Source: Conus ventricosus
Lineage: Eukaryota; Mollusca; Gastropoda; Neogastropoda; Conidae
DNA length: 64,000 nucleotides
Assembly (NCBI GenBank): GCA_018398815.1
Contig: JAFLJL010013918.1
Coordinates: 1-64,000 of the forward strand
Direction of reading: 5' to 3'
Part shown: in pieces, positions 46,742 through 57,639 of the stretch
How positions within the stretch are numbered: position 1 is the first letter of the stretch
Layout: every line of letters starts with the position of its first letter
Translations under genes and position numbers: made by a program
Notes under the pieces: model-generated
Databases searched by the model: none
Told to the model about the DNA's origin: nothing
The model's input: only the letters and a program-made list of their open reading frames with translations

Positions 46742-47547
46742 TGAATTTTATTATCTTTCAATCTCTCCCTTACCACACCACCTGGGGAGTCCAAACTAAG
46801 GGGGCCAGGGCCAAGAATCACTGTCTTGACCCCTGTCCAGGCATCAGGAAGATATACAACAACAAAAACCTACCAACCCTACCCCCCTGATCATGCCCAA
46901 CTCCCGGAACAGAGAGCTGAGCACTACAAGGTTATCTTGCAAGCCGAGAAATGCCTGTTTTTGACCACAGGCCCCAAGAAGGGGAGGCCGATTAGAGTAC
47001 GGGACAACAAACAAGAAAGTACAACACCCGGCGCCAAGTGTAAACTCCTGTCTAGCGGAGAGGTCCCCGAGCCAAGTGGAGGTGTTGAGAAAGCGCTGGC
47101 CCTCTCAATCACACCAGGCATCTCCATCCCCCTCCGACACACAGGTCGCAGCAGCCCCGCACGGCCACGCGGCGGAATCTTAAGGAGGAACCCCCCCACA
47201 GAGAGAAAAAGGAGTGTGGAAAAGAAGACATAAGGGACGACGAAGAAAGAAAGAAAAAGATCCGTAAGAAAGGCAGAAGACAGAATTAGGAAAAAGGTGG
47301 GGTTACTATTTCTGGTGGGCCCTCAACTCCACTAACCTGTCTTGACATGGGAGACCCTAACCAGGGGCATCAGATTCCTACCACATGGTAATGCTTTGGC
47401 CAGTCAGCAACTGGCGATAACAGCCTAGCATGTTGTCACAACTAACTTAACCATCTAGCTGAGTTTTGATGCCCCCGTCAGCAAAGCCTAAAAGATCACA
47501 GGACCACGCAAGCCCTCCAACCACGGCAAGGTTGCAACCCCGGAGGG

Positions 47548-48542
47548 AAGAGGGTGGAAAAAAACCTGTAGTCCACACATGGTTGTAGACCTGTAGCAGT
47601 ATGTTCAGACCTTCTAGCGGAAGATGTTTCAACAGCTGATAATGGATTTCATCTATTCCTGGAGAGGAATTGCTGCAAGAAAGCAAGGCAGATTTCAGCT
47701 CGTTTAAACGTGAAAGGAAGATTGTAGTCTTCCATGTTGTCGGACGAAAAGTTGCAGGGTGATTTTTCTTTAGGGCTTTGTATTTGACAAAAGTGGCAGA
47801 TTTATTAGAAGAGGAGGAATTCTTTTCAATGGTTGAAGCAAGCAGATTAGCAACTGCTTTCTTCTCTGTTATTAAAGAATCCGAAAACTTGAGATGGTTC
47901 ACAGTGGGACAGGTGTTTCTTCCTTTGATTTTCTTAATGATGTTCCACACTTTTTTCTTGGAAGTTTTTGATGTCAGCCTGGAGCAGAAGCTTCTCCAGG
48001 ACCGACGTTTACTGATTTTAAAAGTGTGTCTAGATTTAGCACGGAGTTTTGATGGGCTCGAGCGTTGGGACCCGAAGGTCGTTGGTACACCTGACGCTGA
48101 GCCCGTTTTCTAAATTTGGAAATTTGTTGGCAGTCTGAATCAAACCAGGTGTGTTTTTGGCATTTGAAGTTTATCGGAAGACACTGGAATACAGGCTTTA
48201 GCACACTTGATCACAGTGTTAGTCAGTGATTCAGCGGGGTCCGGACTCTGAAGAAAGTCAGTGCCCTGGAATTTTTTAAAGAAATAGTTGGTTGAAAAAT
48301 AGATCCCAGTTGCTTTTCTTGTAATTTAGATGTTGAGAGACAGAGACGTGTTCAGTTATACGGGTTGTAGTAAGACAGTGAAAGGGTCACTTTCCCGTGC
48401 AAAATCGTCATGGACAGACCACCAAGTCCAGGACCAGCAAGGGGTCACAAGATAAGATAAGTTTAAGATAATGTTGCTTATAGCCCAGCCGACCGCAGGG
48501 GGCCCATCAGGGCTGTCACCACTTAAAATCAACTCACCAGTC

Positions 48543-48585
<43 letters not shown>

Positions 48586-49050
48586 CACACATCCGTTAAA
48601 TGACATCGTCTAAAACGAACCAAACGATAAAAATCCTTTTTCCGTAAAATCTCAAATCAGATGAAAAATTTAATTTCTCTCAAAAACCCAAGGATCACGT
48701 CGGGTGGGACACCCCTGAACAGGATCTTCATGGATTCCGCTGTAAAATGTTTGTGTCTCACATCGGCAAGTCCCAACACTCTAAAAGAACAGTTTCATTG
48801 TGAGTGGTGCATGACATGGAATGCACCACGGAGCTTCTCACTCTTTAAAAGGTAAGAATGGGTAAAATACCGAATGGCCGGTGGAAAGCCGGCACAGAAC
48901 CGTTCCTCTTTAACGATCACCCAACGTAGAGGGAGGAAGTCTTTAAGGTTTGGACGGATCTGAAAGAGTTTGTTATTCGCTGTGTGTTCCAATCCTCCTC
49001 CCCAGAGGTCTCTCACATAATCGTTAATTTTTGGGTTCAACATCTGAGCG
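47548..49050. repeat. Right copy of the ~1.5-kb direct duplication spanning the C/D junction
   Basis: It starts AAGAGGGTGGAAAAAAACCT directly after copy I/F's 5' end. It runs through copy C reverse-transcriptase and endonuclease sequence to the junction AGGGGTCACAA/GATAAG at 48,450, and on to CATCTGAGCG. It matches 32,993-34,502 in order and in junction position. Confidence 0.7.
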
Positions 49051-52000
49051 GGGGATATAAGTGTTGGACAGTTTTCTCTCTGGGGCGTTCTTGGCAAAAA
49101 CGATCAACCATTTCGTTCCCGCCGATGCCAACATGGCCGGGAAACCCAAGCAAGAGTAATGTTGTAACCGTCCGCCTTCAACTTGCTAAAAAGTTCAAAA
49201 AAAAGTAAAAGTTCTGGATGCTGAAGGTTGCGGCCAGCTATGGCCTCCAAAGCTGACAGCGAATCCGACATAACCAGAAAGTCCCTCCTCGAAGAATGGG
49301 AGATTATCTTCAAAGCCAGTACTAGAGCAGTAAGTTCAGCAGAATAGACAGAAGCATCTGATGTAAATTTCCAGCAATATCTGAGAAGGAGCCCCAGGGC
49401 AGTAGGCTGCACGGGCCCACTCCATCCTCAACTTGGAACCGTCAGTGAAAACTTTTTGAGAGGAGGGGAAATTTGGAACAAGCTCGGCATACAAAGCCTT
49501 GTACCCAGAGAGCTGGTAGACTCCTTACGGAAAAGCTGCGAGATCAAAACGAATCTCTGGTGTGAAAAAGGGTCCATGGGGGTTGATCCGGAAACTTGGA
49601 AAAATCGGAAACTACCCCCAGGTCTATACCTGCATTCCGCACATGAGGCTGCATACGAAGCCCAAACGGCGGAATACATTTCGGGTTTGTTTCAAACTTA
49701 CTTTGGGAACGGAGGGTCAAAAACACAGTCATAGGCAGGATTCTGCGGTTCTGAGAACATCGGATGTAATAATTCAAAGACAGTTTCAGTCTGCGGTTGG
49801 ACAGTAAAGGGTTTCCCCCTGCCTCTGCGTACAGGTTACACAGGGGGTGCGGAACGCTCCAAGCAGAGACGAAGCCCTTGATGGTGGATAGGGTCCAAGA
49901 GTTTGAGTAAGATGATCTTGCGGAGCCGTACACAGCAAAAACCGTAGTCCAGTTTGGAACGGACCGGGGCTCTGAGAGGTGCAAACAAAGTTTACTTATC
50001 AGCGCCCCAGTCGGGTGTGCTACGACCCCAATATTCAGTCCCTTTTTGGCAAGCATTTTGAGGTTTTTATATGGCTGAGAAAGTTAAGTTTTTGGTCAAA
50101 AATGACTCCCAAAAATTTTGGCCTCTTTAACAGCTGGAATGGGAGATTTTCCCTACTTGAAGTTCCGGATCTGGAAAAAACTGAGGGAAATTTATGGAAG
50201 TAAAATACACTGGGTTTTTGTAGCAAAAAAGGGTGAAACCGTTTTCATCCGCCCACCAAAGGATTTTATCTACGCAAAGCGGGAGCCTGCGCTGGACACT
50301 GGGGTACAGGCTTCCAGTTGCGTAGACAGCAAAATCATCCACAAACAATGAGCAGTCTGAACCCTGCTGAACTGATTGAACAATGTTGTTGATCTTAATA
50401 CAAAAAGAGGGCAGGAGATAGTATGCTCCCCTGGGGAACACCCAACTCCTGCTCGTGGACATCAGAGAGTGGTGCCAACCCGGACCTGAAACTGCCCTTT
50501 CCCTGCCCAAAAAATTTTGAATAAAAAGCGGAAGATGACCTCGAAAAACCCAGATCGTGGAGATCATGAAGTATCCCCGACTTCCAGGTGGTATCGTAGG
50601 CCTTCTCCAAGTCAAAAAAAAATTGCCACTGCATGCTGTTTGTTCAGAAAGGCGTTCCGAAGAGTAGTTTCCCAAAACGAATCAAATGGTCAATGGTAGT
50701 CCGATGTTTGCGGAAACCACACTGTTCTTTCGCCAAAAGGCCATCGTTTCAAGTTTCCACATGACCTAGCATTAAACCATTTTTCCATCAATTTACAAAC
50801 ACAGCTGGTCAAAGCAAAGGGACGGTAATTTGAAGGATAGAAAGATTTTTTCCCGGGTTTTGGGAGGGGAATAATGAGGGCTTTTCGCCAAGGGGGTGGA
50901 AAAAAACCTGTAGTCCATACAGGTTGTAGACCTGTAGCAGTAGGGTTCAACCTTCTAGCGGAAGATGTTTCCAACAGCTGATAATGGATTTCATCTATAC
51001 CGGGGAGAGGAATCCTGCACAAAAGCAAGGAGATTTCAGCTCGTTTAAAACGTGAAAGGAAGATTGTAGTCTTCCATGTTGTCGGACGAAAATTGTCAGG
51101 GTGATTTTTCTTTTAGGGCTTTGTTTTTGACAAAAGTGCTGATTTATTAGAAGAGGAGAATTTTTTCAATGGTTGAAGCAAGCAGATTAGCAACTGCTTT
51201 CTTCTCTGTTATTAAAGAATCCGAAAACTTGAGATGGTTCACAGTGGGACAGGTGTTCTTCCCTTTGATTTCTTAATGATTGTTCCACACTTTTTTCTTG
51301 GAAGTTTTTGAGGGTCACCTGGAGCAGAAGCTTCTCCAGGACCGACGTTTACTGTTTTTTAAAAGTGTGTCTAGATTTAGCACGGAGTTTTTGAGGGGCT
51401 CGAGCGTTGGGACCCGAAGGTCGTTGGTAAAACCTGACGCGAGCCCGTTTTCTAACTTTGGAAATTTGTTGGCAATCTGAATCAAACCGGGGTTTTTTTG
51501 GGCATTTGAAGTTTATGGGAAGACACGGAATACAAGCTTTAGCACACTTGATCACAGTGTTAGTCAGTGATTCAGCGGGGTCCGGACTCTGAAGAAAACC
51601 CAGTGTCCTGAATTCTTTAGAAATAGTGGTTGCAAATAGATCCCAGTTGCTTCTTGTAATTTAGATGTTGAGAGACAAGACGTGTCAGTTATGACGGTTG
51701 TAGTAAACAGGAAAGGTCACTTCCGTGCAGATCGTCATGGACAGACCACTCATAGTCCAGGACCAGCGAGGGGTCCCCAAACCGACAAATCTAAACACAA
51801 ATTTGAACCTGTGGAAGAGTGGAGGTAATTGCAGATCCGCGTTCAGACAACACAAATCCAAACCGAAAGGACATCCTCAATTAGCGACCTCTGGATGACG
51901 TATGGACACTACCCCAAAGAGATTGTGCCCGTTAAAGTCACCCAACAGCAAAAAGGTCGGAGGAATTCTTCTATCAGATGACAAGGTCTGACGACAACCG

Positions 52001-52335
52001 GGACAGAAGGAGGTAAATAAAGAGAACAGATTGTCACAGTCTTGGGGAGAGTGACTCTCGCAGCTACAGCCTAAAGGGAGGTAACAAAGTGACAGGACTA
52101 TACAACAAAGTTTATGTAGGAAAAGGGGCAACACCGCCCGACAGTCCCAACTTTGGAGGGTTTGCGGGTTTTTTGAAAGAATATTAAAGCCAGAAAGAGT
52201 AAAGGTCTTCTGCTTTGAATTTGAGATTCCTGAAGAGGCCCACGACGAAGGTTTTAAAAGATCGACACAGAACGCAGCTCCTCGAAGTTGGAATTTAGTC
52301 CAGGGATATTCCAATGGAATAATTGTACTATCCAT
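48610..52335 (-). pseudogene. ORF2 of copy D: endonuclease, reverse transcriptase, RNase H
   Basis: The ATG at 52,335 starts MDSTIIPLEY; a stop lies at 48,610. The 152-codon frame 52,335-51,877 covers most of the endonuclease, ending after LLGDFNGHN (51,922-51,942). The frame 51,028-50,690 holds the LIIPLPKPGK and YRPFALTSC motifs; 50,675-50,127 (182 codons) covers later reverse-transcriptase motifs, with FVDD at 50,334-50,345. The frame 50,056-49,544 covers the thumb/connection region and 49,412-49,104 RNase H (SDSLSALEAIAGRNLQ). It is one of the more readable ORF2 copies, yet still frameshifted. Confidence 0.8.
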
Positions 52336-52359
52336 GGTGCAGAGGGTGAAAAGGAGAGA

Positions 52360-53673
52360 GACAGGTCATCTCCTCATCAACGTCTGCTCCAATGGAGCGA
52401 ATTTGTTATTCACTTCACTGGAGTGTGTTGGTCTACAGACCTGCTGGCAGACTTTCCCAACGGGCAAAGAAGGCCTGGATTTGGGAGATGGTGGAGGTTT
52501 CTTCCTTATCTCCCCCCATCTCCACATTTGGGTTGAACTCCCTGCCCGCACGGGCACTGGACTGAGGAGTTCGGGGTTTGGGGTGCTGGCTTTTTAACCC
52601 TGCCCAGCAGCAGATGTTTGTAGACTGCTGGGCAGTCTGAGGGGTGGCGGATTTTTTGCCTCCACCAGGGCATCATTTTGGTTGGAAGGTGGTGGACCTG
52701 CTACCACCAAACTGACAGATTTTACTTGCAATGTCTTTGAAAACATGAATTCATCATCTGGCACAGACTGACCTAGTAGAAACTGTGGGAATTTTCTTTA
52801 CAGCCGAAGCATAGGAAGAAGCTGTGGCGTCTGACTGCCCACAACCTGTTCCGGGCTTCAAAAAATGAGATCTTCTTTTCCTTTTTGACACGTTGGATAG
52901 CAGATTCTTGAATCCAAAAGGACAGTTTTCGTGAAGAGGGGGGATGGTCGCCACCGCAGTTAGCACAATGTGCCGGGTCTTTGCACGGCCCCTTTATGGT
53001 TGCCTTGCAGCAAATACCACACACCTCCTGCCCAGAACAGCGGCCCTGACATGGCCAAACCTCTGGCACCTAAAAACACCTCAACGGGATGGCACATACA
53101 GTTGAAAACCCGAACATTCAGTAGCCGACTTTGATGACCGGGGGCAGCACAGGTTGCAGAATGTCAAAAGAGGGTATTGGTGGCCACTTTTTTCTGCACC
53201 CTTTTTTTAAATGTCACCCTGCGCACCTCCGTCACACCCTGGGACGCCAGCTCCGATTTGAAACTCTGCTTCTGTGACACCAGATAAATCCCGGCAGCGA
53301 ATCAAAGCCTTTCGATGAATTTAGCTGTTTGTGGGAGTTACCTTGATCTCCCTGTCCACAAGTTCGTTTGCCTTCAGCAGCTGTTCAGACTGTTTTTTTT
53401 GTTCTACATTGAATGAGGAATGAGCCAATTTCGCAATCTTTTGATGATTGAGGGTCACCGCTAAACCCTGAAAGCCCTTCGGATAGCAAAAGGGCTCAGA
53501 GCTGAAAGGGTCCCTTTTCCCGCCCGTTCCTTCCATTACGAGCCAGAAGCCCAAATCCTGTCCTTTGTCGTACCTCAGTATCTGAATCACTGTCACCTTC
53601 GAAATCCCCTGAAACAGGGGATGCTGCCTTCCTCTTCCTTTTGGGGGGGGATTTTTTTTTTTAAAGAAGCCAT
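52360..53673 (-). pseudogene. ORF1 of copy D, zinc-knuckle protein
   Basis: The plus-strand CAT at 53,671-53,673 gives the ATG, followed by a Lys/Pro-rich start and HPLFQG. Knuckles lie at 52,950-53,080 (CSGQEVCGICCKATIKGPCK in frame 53,069-52,773). A Pro/Ser-rich C-terminal part ends at a TGA near 52,360-52,368, about 26-30 bases before the ORF2 start. Confidence 0.72.
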
Positions 53674-54411
53674 ATTTATTTATTGTTAAATTAAACCCTC
53701 CCTTCCCACCCACCTTTGGGGTCCAACTAAGGGGCCAGGGCCAAGAAACCAATGTCTTGACCCCTTCCACTTCGGGAGAGATATACGACAAACAAAAACC
53801 ACCAAAAATATTTCCCCCCTGATCATCTCAACTCCCGGGGACAGAGAGGGTGAGCACTGCAGGGTTCACATGCCAGCAGGGGACTGCCTGTCTTGGGCCC
53901 GCCCCAAGAAGGGGAGCCGATTAGTACACCCGGGCCAAAGTGTACTCCCTGTCTAGGAGAGGTCCGAGCCAAAGTGATGTGTTGAGAGCGCTGGCTCTCT
54001 CAACCACCAGGATCTCATTCCCCTCCGACACAGGTCGCACCGCACGGCAAACGCGGCGGATCTTAAGGAGACCACAGAGAGAAAAGGAGTGTGTAAAAGA
54101 AGACTTGAAGGGGAGACGAAGATAGAAAAGGGCCAAATAAGGGAGGCAGAAAACAAGAAAAGGAGAAAGGCGGGTTACTCTTAGTCAGGATCCTCACCCT
54201 TAGCCTATCTGACATGGGAAGCCCTACAGGGCATCAACTTCTTACCCAAAGTTTCGCTTAGGCCATACAGCATCTTCACCTCTCAAGGCCTACAAGCAGT
54301 GTGAAAAAACCAGCCTATCTCCCAATATTGATGCCCCCCTCAGCTAGCCAAAGGATCACTGGACCACGCAAACCCTCCGACCACGACAAGGCGCAACCCC
54401 CCCCGGAGGGG

Positions 54412-54980
54412 AGGGGTCACAAACCGACAAATCAAACACGAAAGTGGAACCTTGGAAGAGTGGAGGTAAAAAATGCGATCCTCGTTTAGACAACACAAAT
54501 CCAAATCCGAAAGGACATCCTCAATCACAGACCTCTGGATGACGTACCGGCACTACCCCCAAAAGGGTTGTGACCGTTAAAGTCACCCAACAGCAAAAAA
54601 GGTCGAGGAAGTTCTCTTATCAGACTGACAAGGTCCTGACGACAAACCGGGACAGAAGAGGTAGATAAAGGGAACAGATTGTCACAGTCTTGTGGAGAGT
54701 GACTCTCGCAGCTACAGCCTGAAAGGGGGGTAACAGAGCGACAGGACTATACAACAGAGTTTTGTGTAGGAGAAGGGCAAACACCGCCGACAGTCCCAAC
54801 GTGGATGGTTGTGCAGGTTTTGAAAGAATATTTAAAAACCAGAAAGAGTAAAGGTCTTCTGGCTTTTAATTTGAGTTTCCTGAAGAGCCCGACAGAAGGT
54901 TTTATAGATCGACACAGAAGCTTAACTCCTCAAAGTTGGAATTTAGCCACGGGTATTCCAATGGATATTGTACTATCCAT
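54412..54980 (-). pseudogene. ORF2 of copy C, N-terminal endonuclease part
   Basis: The ATG is at 54,980 (plus-strand CAT at 54,978-54,980). The AP-endonuclease fragment includes the frameshifted NGH site near 54,567-54,587 and ends where copy D interrupts. It continues at 33,896 in the left half. Confidence 0.72.
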
Positions 54981-55006
54981 GGTGCAGAGGGGGAAAAGGG
55001 GAGAAA

Positions 55007-56268
55007 TCAGGGCATCTCCTCCTCAACGTCTGCTTCTAATGGAGTGAATTTATTTTGAGTTTCACTGAACTGTGTTGTTCTTCAGACCTGCTGGGAGACT
55101 TGCCAACAGGCGAAGAAGGTCTGGATTTGGGAGACGGTGGAGGTTTCTTCTCATCTCCACCATCTCCACAATGGGTGGACTTCCCTTTCCCGCACGGGCA
55201 CTGGCAAGGGGTTCGAGGCTTGGTGCTGGTTTTTTTAATCTGCCCAGCAGCAGATGTTGTAACTGCTGGGCATCTGAGGGGTGGCGGATTGTTTGCCTCC
55301 ACCAGGGGGCCCGTCACTTTGGGGTTTGGGGGGGGGGTGGACCCGCTTCCACCAGAGGGTGACAGTTCTTCCTTGCAGTGTCTTGGAAAAAATAAATTCA
55401 TCAGTCTGACAGCAACTGACCTAGTGGAAACTTTCTTTACGGCCGAAGCATATGAAGATGCTGTGGCGTCTGACTGCCCACAACCTGCTTGCGGGCTTCA
55501 AAAAAGGAGATCTTCTTTCTGTTTTTATTCGTTGAAAGGTGGGTCCTGAAACCAAAAGACAGTTTCTTGAAGAGAGGTGATCCCACCGCAGTTAGCACAA
55601 TGTCCGGATCTTTGCACGCCCATCAGGATTGCCTTGCAGCAAACCCGCACACCTCCTCCCAGAACAGCGGTCTCCAAGTCCAAACCTCTGCACCGAAGCC
55701 TTTAACGGGACGGACATACAGCTGAACACGGACGTTCAGTTTGCAACTTTGATGCCGAGGCAGCACAGGGTGCAGAAGGTCCAAAAGAGGGGTTGTGCCA
55801 CCTCTCTGCAACCTTCTTGACCCTTCCCCCCTGCGCACCTCCCCCACACCTGGACCCATTCCGTTTTAAATTTCTGCCTGAGACACCCGTTAGATTCCTG
55901 CAGCGAATCACACCTTTTGATGATTTTAACTGTTTATGGGGAGTCACCTGACTCCCTACCCTATTTTGTTGCCCTCACAGCTGTTTCCCAATGTTTTCTT
56001 GATCGACATGAACTAGAAACGATCCATTCTCAACCTTGACGGACTGAAGGTCAAACCGCTAAGCCTTGAAAGCCTTTTAAATAGCAAAAGGGCCAGAGCT
56101 GAAAAAGGGGGTTTTTCCTGCTCCGCCCTTCCACCCACGGGCCCTGAACCCAGAAACCCTGTTTTTTCTGTCGGTACCTCCGTGTCAGAATCGCTGTCAG
56201 AATAACGATCCCCTGAAATAGGGGATCTGCCTTCCTCTTCCTTTTGGGGGGATATTTTTTAAAAGCCA
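55007..56268 (-). pseudogene. ORF1 of copy C, zinc-knuckle protein
   Basis: The start ATG is at 56,268 in the usual Phe/Lys-rich context. Knuckle sequence lies at about 55,570-55,700 and the Pro/Thr-rich C-terminal region at 55,401-55,036. A stop TGA at 55,007-55,009 lies 26 bases before the ORF2 ATG. Several frameshifts are present. Confidence 0.7.
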
Positions 56269-56980
56269 TATTAAGTCATTGTTTTCATCCTCCCATTACC
56301 CACCCCCTGGAGTCCAAATAAGGGCCAGGCCAAATCCAATGTCTTGACCCCCTTCCAGCTTTGGAAGACATACGACAAACAGAAGCAACTAACCCTAATC
56401 CCCCCCTGATCATCCAACTCCCGGGACAGAGAGCTGAGCACTGCAGGGGTTTACTGGCAGCAGGGAACTGCTTGTCTTGACCAGCCCCAAGAAGGGGAGC
56501 CGATTAGTACACCCGGCCAAGTTACTCCTTCTAGGAAGGCCGAGCAAAGTATGTGTTGAAGCACAGCCTCCTCAACACGCCCTCTCAATCACCCAGACCA
56601 CATTCCCCTCCGACACAGGGCGCACCGCACGGCAAACAAAGCGGATCTTAAGAGACCACAGAAGAAAAGGAGTGTGAAAAAGAAGACTGAAGGGGGGACG
56701 AAAATAGAAAAGGGCCAATAAGCGAAAACAAGAAAAGGAGAAAGCGGGTTACTCGTATCGGATCCTCAACCCTTAGCCTATCTGGGCAGGAAGGCCCTAC
56801 CAGGGCATCAACTCCTTACCCCCTTATGCTAGGCCAGACGCAAACCTGCACCTTTCAGGCCCTAGAAGCAGTTAAAAAACCAGCCATCTTCAAGTAATGA
56901 TGCCCCGCCAGCAAAGCAAAGGGAAACACTGACCACGCAAGCCCTCCGACCCACCACAAGGTCCGCAAACCCCCCGGAGG

Positions 56981-57497
56981 CCTCAGATTAGGAAGGAAAA
57001 ATACTACAGACCTTAAACTCAGATTATGAGGAACAAAACTGCGGGCATTGAAATCAGATTATGAAGGAACAATACGCAGACCATTAAACCAGTTTATAGA
57101 AGAACAATACTGCGGGCATTGAACCAGAAATTTTGAAGGAACAATACTGCGGGCATTGAACACAGATTAAAAGGAACAATACTGCAAACACTGAACTCAG
57201 ATTATGAAGGAACAAATACAGCAAACACTGAAATCAGATTATGAAGGAACAAATACTAACGGGCATTTAACTCAGATTAGAAGGAACAATACACAGCATT
57301 GAACTCAGATAAAGGAACAATACTACAGACATTGAACTCAGATTATGAAGGAAGAATACTGCAGACATTTAACTCAGATTAGGAAGGAACAATACTGCGG
57401 GCATTGAACTCAGATTAGGAAGGAACAAATACTGCGGGCATTGAAATCAGATTAGGAAGGAACAATACTGCAGGCATTGAACTCAGATTATGAAGGA
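56981..57497. repeat. Minisatellite, unit about 38-40 bp, about 13 copies
   Basis: The unit is GAACTCAGATTATGAAGGAA followed by CAATACTGCGGGCATT. The array fills the gap between copy C's 5' end and copy G's 3' tail. Confidence 0.92.
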
Positions 57498-57639
57498 GAT
57501 AAGATAAGATAAGATAATGTTGCTTAAGCCAGCCGACCGCAGAGGGCCACATCAGGGCTGTCACCACGTAAAATCAACTCACCAGTCATGGGAAGAAAAA
57601 AAAAAAAAACCTTTCACACATCTCGTTAAATGATATCGT

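Larger units (their letters stand above)
34503..47547 (-). mobile_element. Full-length retrotransposon copy I/F, split by a CACTA-like transposon
   Basis: The tail GATAAGATAATATAAGATAA starts at 34,503; 3' UTR, ORF2 and most of ORF1 run to 39,631. The rest of ORF1 and the 5' UTR resume at 46,465 and end at CCCCGGAGG (47,538-47,546). The break falls at adjacent positions of the family sequence (…GAGCCAAT, then CATTTCCCAACC…). Without the inserted 6,833 bp the copy is about 6.2 kb. It lies between the two copies of a 1.5-kb direct duplication. Confidence 0.82.
48451..54411 (-). mobile_element. Full-length retrotransposon copy D, inserted in copy C's endonuclease region
   Basis: The 5,961-bp element is bounded by AGGGGTCACAA at 48,440-48,450 and again at 54,412-54,422, an 11-bp target-site duplication. 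The tail GATAAGATAAG and an A tract are at the left; the 5' end CCCCGGAGGG is at the right. Sequence on both sides is continuous endonuclease code of another copy of the same family. All domains are present with frameshifts. Confidence 0.9.
54412..56980 (-). mobile_element. Copy C, right (5') half: endonuclease start, ORF1 and 5' UTR
   Basis: It starts with AGGGGTCACAA, the second copy of copy D's target duplication, and continues endonuclease code exactly where 33,896 and 48,450 stop. ORF2's N-terminal part (54,412-54,980; GDFNGHN-type site near 54,567-54,587), ORF1 and the 5' UTR follow, ending CCCCCGGAGG at 56,971-56,980. To its right is a ~40-bp minisatellite. Confidence 0.82.

Noticed and set aside
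30533..56980. Target-site duplication around the whole of copy C
   Set aside because: CAGTGAGATAG at the left and CCTCAGATTAGG at the right are only vaguely similar, and the flanks are different arrays, so no duplication can be claimed.
16735..57497. CRISPR array among the regularly spaced repeats
   Set aside because: All the arrays are head-to-tail tandem units without unique spacers, and the DNA is eukaryotic in character.
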